From NCBI GenBank assembly GCA_035367155.1, contig DAOSJI010000007.1:1-52082 (forward strand): a stretch of DNA of 52,082 nt, given 5' to 3'. A program made the translations under genes and the position numbers. The notes under the pieces were generated by a model, which saw nothing but the letters and a program-made list of their open reading frames with translations, ran no database searches and was not told the DNA's origin. This stretch comes from JAAYSA01 sp035367155. Its GTDB lineage: Bacteria > Bacillota_I > Bacilli_A > RFN20 > CAG-826. Of this stretch, positions 32,030 through 40,300 are shown in pieces (position 1 is the first letter of the stretch; every line of letters starts with the position of its first letter).

Positions 32030-35000
32030 AACTCTTACGAAAAGTAAAAATTATAAATTGGCACTATTTTTGGAATGAAACAATTAATATTGAACCAATC
32101 GTCTTTTTAACTGGACTTAACGCCAGCGGTAAATCGACTTTAATTGATGGTCTTCAAGTTATCCTTTTAGGTGATACAAGTGGTCGCTTCTTTAATAAAG
32201 CAGCGATGGATAAAAGTAACCGTACTCTAAAAGGATATTTACGCGGTGAACTTGGTGATACCGATGATGGAGGTTTCCACTATCTTCGTAACGGCCGCTT
32301 TACAAGCTATCTTGCCCTTGAATTTTATGATGATCTTAATGACGTCTCCTTTACTTTAGGAGCTGTTTTTGATTCTTATGAAGACGGTACTAATGATCAT
32401 CGCTTTTTCCTATTAAACGATAAGATTCCAGAAAATGAATTTATCATTGATGATTTACCGATGGAATATAAAGATCTTTCCCAGTTCTTTAGTGAAAATT
32501 ATCCAAATAAATATACATTTTTTGATAGTAACCGCCAATACCAAGATGCACTTAAACGTCAACTAGGTGGTTTAAAAGATCGCTATTTCTCTCTTTTAAA
32601 GAAAGCAGTAAGTTTTACACCAATTACAGATATTACGACCTTTATTACTGAATATGTCTGCGATCCGCAACAAAACATTGATATTATTCCAATGCAAGAA
32701 AACATTCTCCAATATAAAAAACTTGAAGATGAAGCTCTTGTTATGAAAAAGCGTGTTGAACGCTTAACTGAAATTAAAGACACATACGATCTATATTTGC
32801 ACAATAAGAGCAATATGGCTTTATTTGAATATATTATTGAAAAAGCCACTTATCAAAACGATAAAAACCGGCTTGATAGTTATTTAACTCAAATTGAAAA
32901 TGCTAAAAAGCGTCTTGTTAATCTTGAAAGTGATCTAGCAGATGTTGATGTAAATATTGCTGAACTACGTCGCAGAAAAATGCGTCTTATTCAAGAAAGT
33001 GCAACTGACTCAACCTATAAGATTACCGATGAGTTAATGGAGCAAAAAGAAGCTACGAAAAAGAAAATTGCTGAACTTGAATTCACTAATTTAGGGATTA
33101 AAAATGATCTTGAACAATATATAACTCGCTTTAGCGTTCTCGCTAAAGAAATTAGCGAAATGCTTGAAACATTTAATCTTGATCTACTTTCTAGAGACGA
33201 TCGAAGCGAAATTGAAGCCCTAAACAATAGTGCTCTTACTGTAATTAGCGAATCACAAAAACTTAAAGATATCGGGTTAAATGATTTAACAAAACTTGAT
33301 TCTAAAGCACTTAATGTTTGGCGTGATGCTCTTCAACTCTTTAAACAAAGAGTTAGTGCCCTCTTTATCTCACTTGCTCGAACAATTAATAAAATTGAAG
33401 AAGAAAATGCTTATGCTAAGCAACAAGAAATTGATCTTCGTCACGGCGGAAAAGCTTATGAGCGCTCGCTAGTTCAAATTCGAAATGAACTTCAAAATGA
33501 ACTAAGCTCGCGTCATAACCGTAAAATTGAAGTTATGTTTTTTGCTGACTTAATCGACATTAAAAATCCAAAATGGACTAATGCGATTGAAGGCTTCCTA
33601 TATAGTCAAAAATTCAATTTATTTGTTGAACCAGAATATTATTTAGAAGCTTATAACATTCTTCGCGGTTTACTTGATCGCTATCACTATTACGGGACAA
33701 CGCTAGTAGATCAAGAACGTATTATTGAACGTCGTTTTGAAGCATATAAAAATTCTTTAGCAGAAGAAATTATTACCGATCATCTTGGCGCAGAAGCTTA
33801 TACAAATTTCTTAATTGGTCGACTTCAAAAATGTGCAACGATTGAAGAAGCTAGAGCTTCAGGAAACGGAATTACAGCCGATTGTGATCTTTATCGAAAC
33901 TTTAGTTTTGGTAAATTAAATCCTCGTCTATATACCCCCTCATTTATTGGTAGAGCGGTAGAAGAGGCGCAAATTAATCAAAAACGGCTTGAAATTGAAG
34001 AGCGAACCCGTCTAATTAATAACTATAAAAAATTATATGAGTTAATTTCTCGTGCTAATAATTTAGAAATCATTAACACGAACGAAATTAATAACATTGC
34101 TAATTTCATCGAACGCTTAATGGAACTTAATCCGCTTAAAGAAACGCTAGTTTATCTAGATAGTGAATTAGCTAAGCATGACTTAAGTCAAATTGAAAGC
34201 CTTCAAAATCGGATTGATTTAATTGATGAAGATACTGCAACCTTAGAAGAAGAAAAGAATGCGCTATTTGAAGAGCGAGGTAAATTAAACACTCAAATCA
34301 ATACGCTTTTAAATGATCGCATCCCAGAAGTAGAAGCAGTATGTAAAGAGCGACTTGAAAAAATCAATCAAGAATTTGATGTTTTCTTTGTCAATGATGT
34401 AGCAGAACCTGCTTTTAAAGAATTAGAAGAAAAAGGTATGAGTCCGATTGATATTAATACGGAATATCGCGTTAAGTTTGGTCATGCCCAATACTTAGTT
34501 AATAACGTCTTTACGCAACTTGTAAAACTACGAAGAGAATATACGCTTGATTATCGTCTTACCTATGATACAAACTCAACCGATAATGTCATCTATGATG
34601 ATGAACTAAATGACTTAAAAGAAGTTAAACTACCAGAATACGAAGTTAAAATTCATGATGCTTATCAAAAAGCTGTTAAACAGTTTAAAGATGACTTCAT
34701 TAGTAAACTTCGTAACGCAATTGAAACAGTTGAAGATCAAATCATTGAACTAAATGATGCCTTAAGTGCTTCGACCTTTGGAAATGACTCTTATTATTTT
34801 ACGGTTAATCCAAGTGCAGTATACCGTAAATATTATGACATGATTAAAGATGATCTTCTTCTTGAAGTTACCGATAACGATAGCGCCTTCTTTGAAAAAT
34901 ATGACGATGTTATGAAAGATTTATTTGCTCAAATTGTCTTAAGTAGTAAATCTGGTGATCAAAATGCTGCTGTTCTTGCTAATGTTGAACGCTTTACAGA

Positions 35001-35409
35001 TTACCGAAATTATCTTGACTTTGACTTAATTGTTAAAGATAAGACCGGACAAACTCAACGTCTAAGTAAAATGCTTAAGAAGAAGTCAGGTGGAGAAACA
35101 CAAACACCATTTTATATTGCAGTTCTTGCTTCATTTGCTCAACTATACCGCGTTAATGATGGCGGAGAACTTGGTAATACTTCACGAATTATTATCTTTG
35201 ATGAAGCGTTCTCGAAAATGGACAGTGGCAGAATTAAAGAATCAATTCGTCTCCTTAGAAAATTTAACTTACAAGCCATCTTATCTGCTCCAAGTGATAA
35301 GGTAGCGGATATATCTGAATTAGTTGATGAAACGCTCGTTGTCTTGCGTGGAAGGAAGGCAAGTAGCGTCCACTTATACGCTGAATTAGATAAGCTTACA
35401 ACAAAATAA
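32026..35409 (+). CDS. JetC/MksB-type SMC-like ATPase
   Basis: 1127 residues. N-terminal Walker A FLTGLNASGKSTLI (27-40), two long coiled-coil arms (about 220-450 and 640-960) around a hinge region (about 490-620, NPKWTNAIEGFLYSQKF), ABC signature KKSGGETQTPFY near 1020, and Walker B IIIFDEAFSKMDSG near 1055. This is the MukB/MksB/JetC layout. It should hydrolyse ATP to extrude or compact DNA. It ends at a strong terminator with no JetD (DUF2220, TOPRIM-like) gene following. Confidence 0.88.
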   Translation: MKLLRKVKIINWHYFWNETINIEPIVFLTGLNASGKSTLIDGLQVILLGDTSGRFFNKAAMDKSNRTLKGYLRGELGDTDDGGFHYLRNGRFTSYLALEFYDDLNDVSFTLGAVFDSYEDGTNDHRFFLLNDKIPENEFIIDDLPMEYKDLSQFFSENYPNKYTFFDSNRQYQDALKRQLGGLKDRYFSLLKKAVSFTPITDITTFITEYVCDPQQNIDIIPMQENILQYKKLEDEALVMKKRVERLTEIKDTYDLYLHNKSNMALFEYIIEKATYQNDKNRLDSYLTQIENAKKRLVNLESDLADVDVNIAELRRRKMRLIQESATDSTYKITDELMEQKEATKKKIAELEFTNLGIKNDLEQYITRFSVLAKEISEMLETFNLDLLSRDDRSEIEALNNSALTVISESQKLKDIGLNDLTKLDSKALNVWRDALQLFKQRVSALFISLARTINKIEEENAYAKQQEIDLRHGGKAYERSLVQIRNELQNELSSRHNRKIEVMFFADLIDIKNPKWTNAIEGFLYSQKFNLFVEPEYYLEAYNILRGLLDRYHYYGTTLVDQERIIERRFEAYKNSLAEEIITDHLGAEAYTNFLIGRLQKCATIEEARASGNGITADCDLYRNFSFGKLNPRLYTPSFIGRAVEEAQINQKRLEIEERTRLINNYKKLYELISRANNLEIINTNEINNIANFIERLMELNPLKETLVYLDSELAKHDLSQIESLQNRIDLIDEDTATLEEEKNALFEERGKLNTQINTLLNDRIPEVEAVCKERLEKINQEFDVFFVNDVAEPAFKELEEKGMSPIDINTEYRVKFGHAQYLVNNVFTQLVKLRREYTLDYRLTYDTNSTDNVIYDDELNDLKEVKLPEYEVKIHDAYQKAVKQFKDDFISKLRNAIETVEDQIIELNDALSASTFGNDSYYFTVNPSAVYRKYYDMIKDDLLLEVTDNDSAFFEKYDDVMKDLFAQIVLSSKSGDQNAAVLANVERFTDYRNYLDFDLIVKDKTGQTQRLSKMLKKKSGGETQTPFYIAVLASFAQLYRVNDGGELGNTSRIIIFDEAFSKMDSGRIKESIRLLRKFNLQAILSAPSDKVADISELVDETLVVLRGRKASSVHLYAELDKLTTK

Positions 35410-35413
35410 AAAG

Positions 35414-35434
35414 AAAAGACCTTTATGGTCTTTT
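35414..35434 (+). terminator. Terminator of the Jet/Mks operon
   Basis: AAAAGACC, loop TTTAT, GGTCTTTT, then more Ts (to 35438). It closes the three-gene operon after the SMC gene. Confidence 0.85.
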
Positions 35435-35465
35435 TTTTATGCTACAATGATAGAGGAGAGAAAAC

Positions 35466-36332
35466 ATGAACATCCATAATGCATTGTCGACGCTAATAAA
35501 AAAGCGGCAACGTACGATGATAAAAGTTTATTTATTTGGACTTATTGGTGTTGCAATAGGCGTGTTTTTATATGCTGTTTTTAAGATTCTAAATTATTAC
35601 GGCGTAATTACTACTAGAGATGATGCTCTTTCTAGGGGACTTTTAATTATGGCTTTTACTCTTTTATGCCTAGCTTTATATATCGCTTTCTTTGCGCTTT
35701 ACTACACTAGTAAACAGCGAATTATGCTAGAAGAAATAAGAAAAGTTCTTAATCCTAATATTGTTATGCATGATATTAGTAAGGAGAAAAATAAAAAAGT
35801 TGTTATTTCAGAAATTTATCGTCATTTCCTTGAGCTTTTTGATATAAAAAACGCTACACTCCAACGTACATATGAGATTACATATTTAAATAAAACCCTT
35901 TACTTACTTTCGTTTCATTTAGAAGATAAAAAACTTGTTACTGCTCTATTTCTTAAAAAAGAAGAAAGTAACGAATATATCATTATTCGTAACGATACAT
36001 TTCCAACGCCACGCAATTTTAGAAGTGAAAAAGTTATTCAATTTGATCATGCGAAAAAGGGCGATTTTGCACTTTTTACCAATGAAATGCGGAATATTAA
36101 CAAAGTTAATGAAACGGTTTTAAATGGAGTAAAGGAATTTTCTAAAGGTTTAAAAACACCATTTGCTCTAGTTAGTTCACCGTCATACTACGCCCTTTTA
36201 ATCGCTCCGCGTTTTAAAGAAAAACATTTAATTCTTCTTGAAAAATTAGATAAAGAAACTCTTTATCAAATTAAACAAGAAATGGATTTATTAGAATTAG
36301 GAATTATCTATTTAATAAAAAATCCAATTTAA
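35466..36332 (+). CDS. Two-span membrane protein at the head of the glg operon, unknown function
   Basis: 288 residues. Two strong spans (about 20-45 and 60-84) are followed by a soluble domain of about 195 residues, including a basic segment KEKNKKVVISEIYRH and strand-rich LYLLSFHLEDKK. It loosely resembles DUF3137-type bacterial membrane proteins but I cannot assign it. A -10 box TACAAT (35443-35448) and ribosome site GAGGAG precede it. glgC starts 18 nt after its stop, so it appears to be the first gene of the glycogen operon. Confidence 0.65.
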   Translation: MNIHNALSTLIKKRQRTMIKVYLFGLIGVAIGVFLYAVFKILNYYGVITTRDDALSRGLLIMAFTLLCLALYIAFFALYYTSKQRIMLEEIRKVLNPNIVMHDISKEKNKKVVISEIYRHFLELFDIKNATLQRTYEITYLNKTLYLLSFHLEDKKLVTALFLKKEESNEYIIIRNDTFPTPRNFRSEKVIQFDHAKKGDFALFTNEMRNINKVNETVLNGVKEFSKGLKTPFALVSSPSYYALLIAPRFKEKHLILLEKLDKETLYQIKQEMDLLELGIIYLIKNPI

Positions 36333-36350
36333 AAAAGAAAGGAAGGAATA

Positions 36351-37469
36351 ATGAGTAAACAAATTGTTGCAATGATCTTAGCAGGAGGTAAAGGTACACG
36401 CCTCTACGAGCTAACAAAAAAGAATGCAAAACCTGCAGTATTTTTTGGTGGGAAATACCGCATTATTGACTATGTAATGTCAAATTGTTCAAACTCAAAT
36501 ATCAATACTGTTGGTGTTTTAACACAATATGAAAGTATTGATTTAGCAGGCTATATTGGTAACGGCGAAAAATGGGGGTTAAACGGTGTTCGCTCCTCAG
36601 CTGTTGCTATTGCACCAAAGCAAACCGAAGAAGGAAGTAACTGGTTTGTTGGAACAGCAGACGCAATTTTTCAAAATATTGCCTTCCTAGATTCTCAAAA
36701 CCCTGAACATGTTCTAATTCTTTCAGGTGATCATATTTATGAAATGGATTATCGAAAAATGTTAAGTGTTCATCTTGAAAAGAAAGCAGACTTAACAATT
36801 TCTGTCTTAAATGTAACGCTTGAAGAAGCAAGTCGCTTTGGCATTATGAGCGTTGATGATAATGACCGTATTGTTGAATTTGAGGAAAAACCAAAAAAAC
36901 CAAAATCAACCTTAGCAAGCATGGGAATTTATATTTTTAAATATAAAACACTTCGAGCAGAACTTCTAAGCGATAGCGTTGATCCAAATAGCGATCACGA
37001 TTTTGGAAAAAATATTATTCCAAATATGCTTGCTAAAAAAAGACGTGTATTTGCTTATCAATTTGATGGATATTGGAAAGATGTCGGAACTATTAAATCC
37101 CTTTGGGAAGCAAATATGGATTTAATTGAAATGGTTGATGAACCTTATTTTGAAACAATTCGTTCGCGCAATAAGATTTATGGTGAAGACACTCATAGTG
37201 TCCCTCATTACGTCGGAAGAGAAGGCCATGTTACGCAGTCAATTGTTAATCAAGGGGCAATTATTTTAGGTACGGTTCATCATAGCGTAATAAGTAATGA
37301 AGTAATTATTGAAGAAGATTGTCTTATCACAAATAGTGTGATTATGCCTGGCGTTACCGTAAAGCGTGGGGCGAAACTTCATAATGTAATTGTTGCACCA
37401 AATATTACAATTGCGGAAAAGCGTGAAGAAAATTTAGGTAACGATGAAATCGTTTTAGTACATAAATAG
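36351..37469 (+). CDS. glgC: Glucose-1-phosphate adenylyltransferase, catalytic subunit
   Basis: 372 residues, normal for Gram-positive GlgC. The nucleotide loop AGGKGTRLYELT is at 11-22, with conserved KPAVFFGGKYRIIDY next, LSGDHIYEMDY near 125, EFEEKPKKPKS near 180-190 and SDHDFGKNIIP near 217. The C-terminal part is a left-handed beta-helix. It makes ADP-glucose from ATP and glucose-1-phosphate, the committed step of glycogen synthesis. Ribosome site AAAGGAAGG. glgD follows 8 nt downstream. Confidence 0.96.
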   Translation: MSKQIVAMILAGGKGTRLYELTKKNAKPAVFFGGKYRIIDYVMSNCSNSNINTVGVLTQYESIDLAGYIGNGEKWGLNGVRSSAVAIAPKQTEEGSNWFVGTADAIFQNIAFLDSQNPEHVLILSGDHIYEMDYRKMLSVHLEKKADLTISVLNVTLEEASRFGIMSVDDNDRIVEFEEKPKKPKSTLASMGIYIFKYKTLRAELLSDSVDPNSDHDFGKNIIPNMLAKKRRVFAYQFDGYWKDVGTIKSLWEANMDLIEMVDEPYFETIRSRNKIYGEDTHSVPHYVGREGHVTQSIVNQGAIILGTVHHSVISNEVIIEEDCLITNSVIMPGVTVKRGAKLHNVIVAPNITIAEKREENLGNDEIVLVHK

Positions 37470-37477
37470 GAGGGAAT

Positions 37478-38596
37478 ATGGCTAATATTTTAGGAATTTT
37501 AAATTTACACCACTCACCTGAACTAGGTCCATTAACAAAGCGAAGAAGTATTGCTTCAACAAGTTTTCTTGGGCGTTATGCTTTTATGGATTTTATGCTT
37601 TCAAACTTTTCAAATTCAGGTATAGATATGGTTGCTACATTAGTAAAAAAGCATCCTCGTTCAATTTTAAAACACCTTGGTTCACGAAATATTTGGAATG
37701 TTAATACTAAAAACGGATTTGAAGTTATTGCCTATAACGAACAAGGAATTAAGTTTGGTGAACGCTATAATACGGACATTGCTAATATTTTAGAAAACAA
37801 ATGGATTTTAAGACAAGCAAATCCTGATTATGTTGTAATTGCACCAACGCATTTTATTGCGCCAATTGATTTTAGACCAGTAATTGAAAATCATATTCGC
37901 AATAACGCCGAAATAACAATGATGTATAAAGAAGTTGATAATGCTCGTGAACATTTTATTGATGCTTCAACTTTTACGATAAATAATGATGGCTTAATTA
38001 CAAATATTGGACAAAACAAGGGTGCTTTTGACCGTATTAATGTTTCAATGGAAACGCTTATTATTAATATGGATAAATTTAAAGAACTACTAGAAGAAGC
38101 GAAAAATCTAAGTGCGTTCTTTTCTATTTATGATGTTATTTCTTATCGCCTTGGATTAGGTGAACGTGTTCATGCATATGAATATCGTGGTTATTTGCGC
38201 TCGTTTGATTCTCTTGATCACTACTTTGAATATAGTTTTGAACTACTAAATTACACTATGCGAAAAGAACTATTCTTGGAACATTGGCCAATTTATACAG
38301 TAACGCACGATACGCCACCTGCAAAATATGATGAATCGGCTTATGTTCGTAATTCATTTGTTGCTAATGGAAGTAAAATTGCTGGTACAGTGACAAATTC
38401 AATTCTTTCTCGTTATGTTCATGTTTTACCAGGAGCTAAAATTGATAAATGTATCATTTTAACTGATTGTGAAATTGGACCAAATCGAGAACTCGAATAC
38501 TGTGTTATTGATAAGGCAGTTAAAGTTACTAAAATTAAGGGAATTAAAGGCACTGTTGATAATATTGCCTATATTAAGGAAGGAGATATAGTCTAA
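37478..38596 (+). CDS. glgD: Glucose-1-phosphate adenylyltransferase, GlgD regulatory subunit
   Basis: 372 residues, same fold as GlgC. The glycine loop is absent (LNLHHSPELGPLTKRRS instead), as expected for GlgD, which has no strong activity of its own but activates GlgC. Landmarks are SIASTSFLGRYAFMDFMLSNFSNSG-type text near 25-50 and the C-terminal beta-helix (SFVANGSKIAGTV; ILTDCEIGPN). Ribosome site AGGAGGG. Its stop overlaps the glgA start (TAATG). Confidence 0.94.
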   Translation: MANILGILNLHHSPELGPLTKRRSIASTSFLGRYAFMDFMLSNFSNSGIDMVATLVKKHPRSILKHLGSRNIWNVNTKNGFEVIAYNEQGIKFGERYNTDIANILENKWILRQANPDYVVIAPTHFIAPIDFRPVIENHIRNNAEITMMYKEVDNAREHFIDASTFTINNDGLITNIGQNKGAFDRINVSMETLIINMDKFKELLEEAKNLSAFFSIYDVISYRLGLGERVHAYEYRGYLRSFDSLDHYFEYSFELLNYTMRKELFLEHWPIYTVTHDTPPAKYDESAYVRNSFVANGSKIAGTVTNSILSRYVHVLPGAKIDKCIILTDCEIGPNRELEYCVIDKAVKVTKIKGIKGTVDNIAYIKEGDIV

Positions 38597-40026
38597 TGAA
38601 AATTTTAATGGTTACAAGTGAATCTAACCCATTTGCAAAAACGGGAGGTCTTGCTGATGTTGTATATGCTCTTAGTAAAGAACAAGCCGTTTTAGGTCAT
38701 GAAGTAAGTATCGTATTACCAAAATATGGTTCATTGATGCAAACTGAAAACTTACAAATGAGATTTATAGCGAGTGTTCCTGTCTCACTAGGATGGAGAG
38801 AACAAGTCGCTAAAATCTTTAAAACAGTACTAGATGGAATTACCTTTTATTTTGTTGATAACGAATACTATTTTGCTCGTGAAGGTCTTTATGGATACTA
38901 TGATGATATGGAACGTTTTGCTTTCTTTACTCTTGCAGTAAGAAATATGCTAGAAGTTATTAAATTAAAACCTGATGTTATTCATGTCCATGATTGGCAA
39001 CCTGGTATGTTACCTGTTTTAATTAAAGAGCAAAATAAGGATCAACCATTTTATAAGAAAATGACATTTGTCTTAACAATTCATAATCCTGCCTTCCAAG
39101 GAATGTTTGATCCTAATTTAATTGTTGATTTTTATGGTTTGCCAATTAGGCTATATGATAATGGTCTTCTTAGATTTAATGATCGGGCGAGTTCTTTAAA
39201 AGCTGCAATTATGACTGTTGATAAAATTACAACTGTCTCGCCAACTCACGCGAGAGAACTTCTAACACCTGAAGGCTCAAAAGGACTTGATCCAATAATT
39301 AATCTACGGCGTGATGATTTTGTAGGAATTCTCAACGGCATCGATTATCAAGAATTTAACCCACTTAAAGATCCTAACTTACCACTTAATTTTTCTAACC
39401 GTTCACTTAATCGTAAGGAACAACTAAAGAAACTATTATTTGAAGAATTAAATATTGATTATCACGGTCAAGCTTTATACGGGATGGTTTCGCGTTTAAC
39501 TTGGCAAAAAGGCATTAATCTTGTTTTAGAAGCGGCAGAATTAGTCTTACAAAAAGGTGCTAGTGTCGTTATTGTTGGAAGCGGCGAATATGGTTATGAA
39601 CAAGAATTTGAAAGACTTCGTGCTAGATATCCAAATACAATGGCTATCTATATTGGCTATAATAATCAACTAGCTCACCGTGTTTATGCTGCAAGTGATT
39701 TCTTCTTTATGCCATCATTATTTGAACCGTGCGGCATTGGTCAAATGATCGCAATGCGCTACGGTACTCTTCCAATTGTAAGAAGAACAGGCGGACTTAA
39801 CGATACTGTAAGAGGTTATGATGGTCAAAACGAAGATGAGGCGACAGGTTTTGTTTTTGATGAATATAATCGTTATTGGATGAACCTAACAACATTATTT
39901 GCACTTGAAATTTATGAAGATAAAGAACTATTAAAGAAACTTCGTCTTAATGCAATGCGTGTTGATAATCGCTGGGAAAAATCGGCCAAAGAGTACATTA
40001 GTCTATACGAAGAAATTGTAAAATAA
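38596..40026 (+). CDS. glgA: Glycogen synthase (ADP-glucose type)
   Basis: 476 residues, GT5 family, normal length. KTGGLADV at 15-22 binds ADP-glucose; IHVHDWQPG near 131, GILNGIDYQEFNP near 249, and the C-terminal FEPCGIGQMIAMRYG (about 374-388) with its conserved glutamate are all present. It elongates alpha-1,4-glucan from ADP-glucose. It is the last gene of the operon. glgB and glgP are not in this window. The region after it holds the leuS promoter and leader. Confidence 0.96.
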   Translation: MKILMVTSESNPFAKTGGLADVVYALSKEQAVLGHEVSIVLPKYGSLMQTENLQMRFIASVPVSLGWREQVAKIFKTVLDGITFYFVDNEYYFAREGLYGYYDDMERFAFFTLAVRNMLEVIKLKPDVIHVHDWQPGMLPVLIKEQNKDQPFYKKMTFVLTIHNPAFQGMFDPNLIVDFYGLPIRLYDNGLLRFNDRASSLKAAIMTVDKITTVSPTHARELLTPEGSKGLDPIINLRRDDFVGILNGIDYQEFNPLKDPNLPLNFSNRSLNRKEQLKKLLFEELNIDYHGQALYGMVSRLTWQKGINLVLEAAELVLQKGASVVIVGSGEYGYEQEFERLRARYPNTMAIYIGYNNQLAHRVYAASDFFFMPSLFEPCGIGQMIAMRYGTLPIVRRTGGLNDTVRGYDGQNEDEATGFVFDEYNRYWMNLTTLFALEIYEDKELLKKLRLNAMRVDNRWEKSAKEYISLYEEIVK

Positions 40027-40103
40027 CGCGTTTTTGCAAAATTGATACAAAAAATGTTGACCTTTCTTTATTAAAAAGCACCAAAAACATATAAAAACCA
40101 TAC

Positions 40104-40139
40104 ATTAATAATAGACTTATTATTAATATGTGGTAAAAT
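40104..40139 (+). promoter_or_regulatory. leuS promoter overlapped by a 10-bp-arm palindrome
   Basis: ATTAATAATA-GACT-TATTATTAAT (40104-40127) is a perfect dyad and covers the -35 (TAGACT, 40112-40117). A 16-bp spacer then leads to the extended -10 TGgTAAAAT (40131-40139). The predicted start is near 40146. The dyad could also serve as the 3' hairpin of the glg transcript. Confidence 0.55.
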
Positions 40140-40140
40140 G

Positions 40141-40290
40141 AAACTGCTTTTGAAAGAATATAGTTCGTAAGAATGTCTCACCTTTCGCTAAAAAGCTGTT
40201 GCTTGCATTAAAAGTAAATAAGTGTACATGAAAATGTAAAATAAGGTGGTACCGCGGCAAATGTCGTCCTTAGGTGTCACCTTTTATTTT
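40141..40290 (+). promoter_or_regulatory. T-box leader controlling leuS
   Basis: The T-box core AAGGTGGTACCGCGG is at 40243-40257 and is followed by the usual TCGTCC partner (40264-40269), together forming the antiterminator. A short stem III-like hairpin, TACAT-GAAA-ATGTA, lies just before. A small stem I can be drawn from GCTTTT...GAAAG pairing with CTTTC...AAAAGC; its 3' bulge carries CTA (40188-40190), a leucine codon and so the likely specifier. Uncharged tRNA-Leu would bind and allow leuS expression. The leader is short: about 100 nt precede the T-box. Confidence 0.85.
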
Positions 40291-40300
40291 TGGAGGAATT

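Noticed and set aside
35466..36332. Could this gene be a divergent JetD completing a Wadjet operon?
   Set aside because: It has two membrane spans and no TOPRIM-like or DUF2220-like motif, and a strong terminator separates it from jetC.
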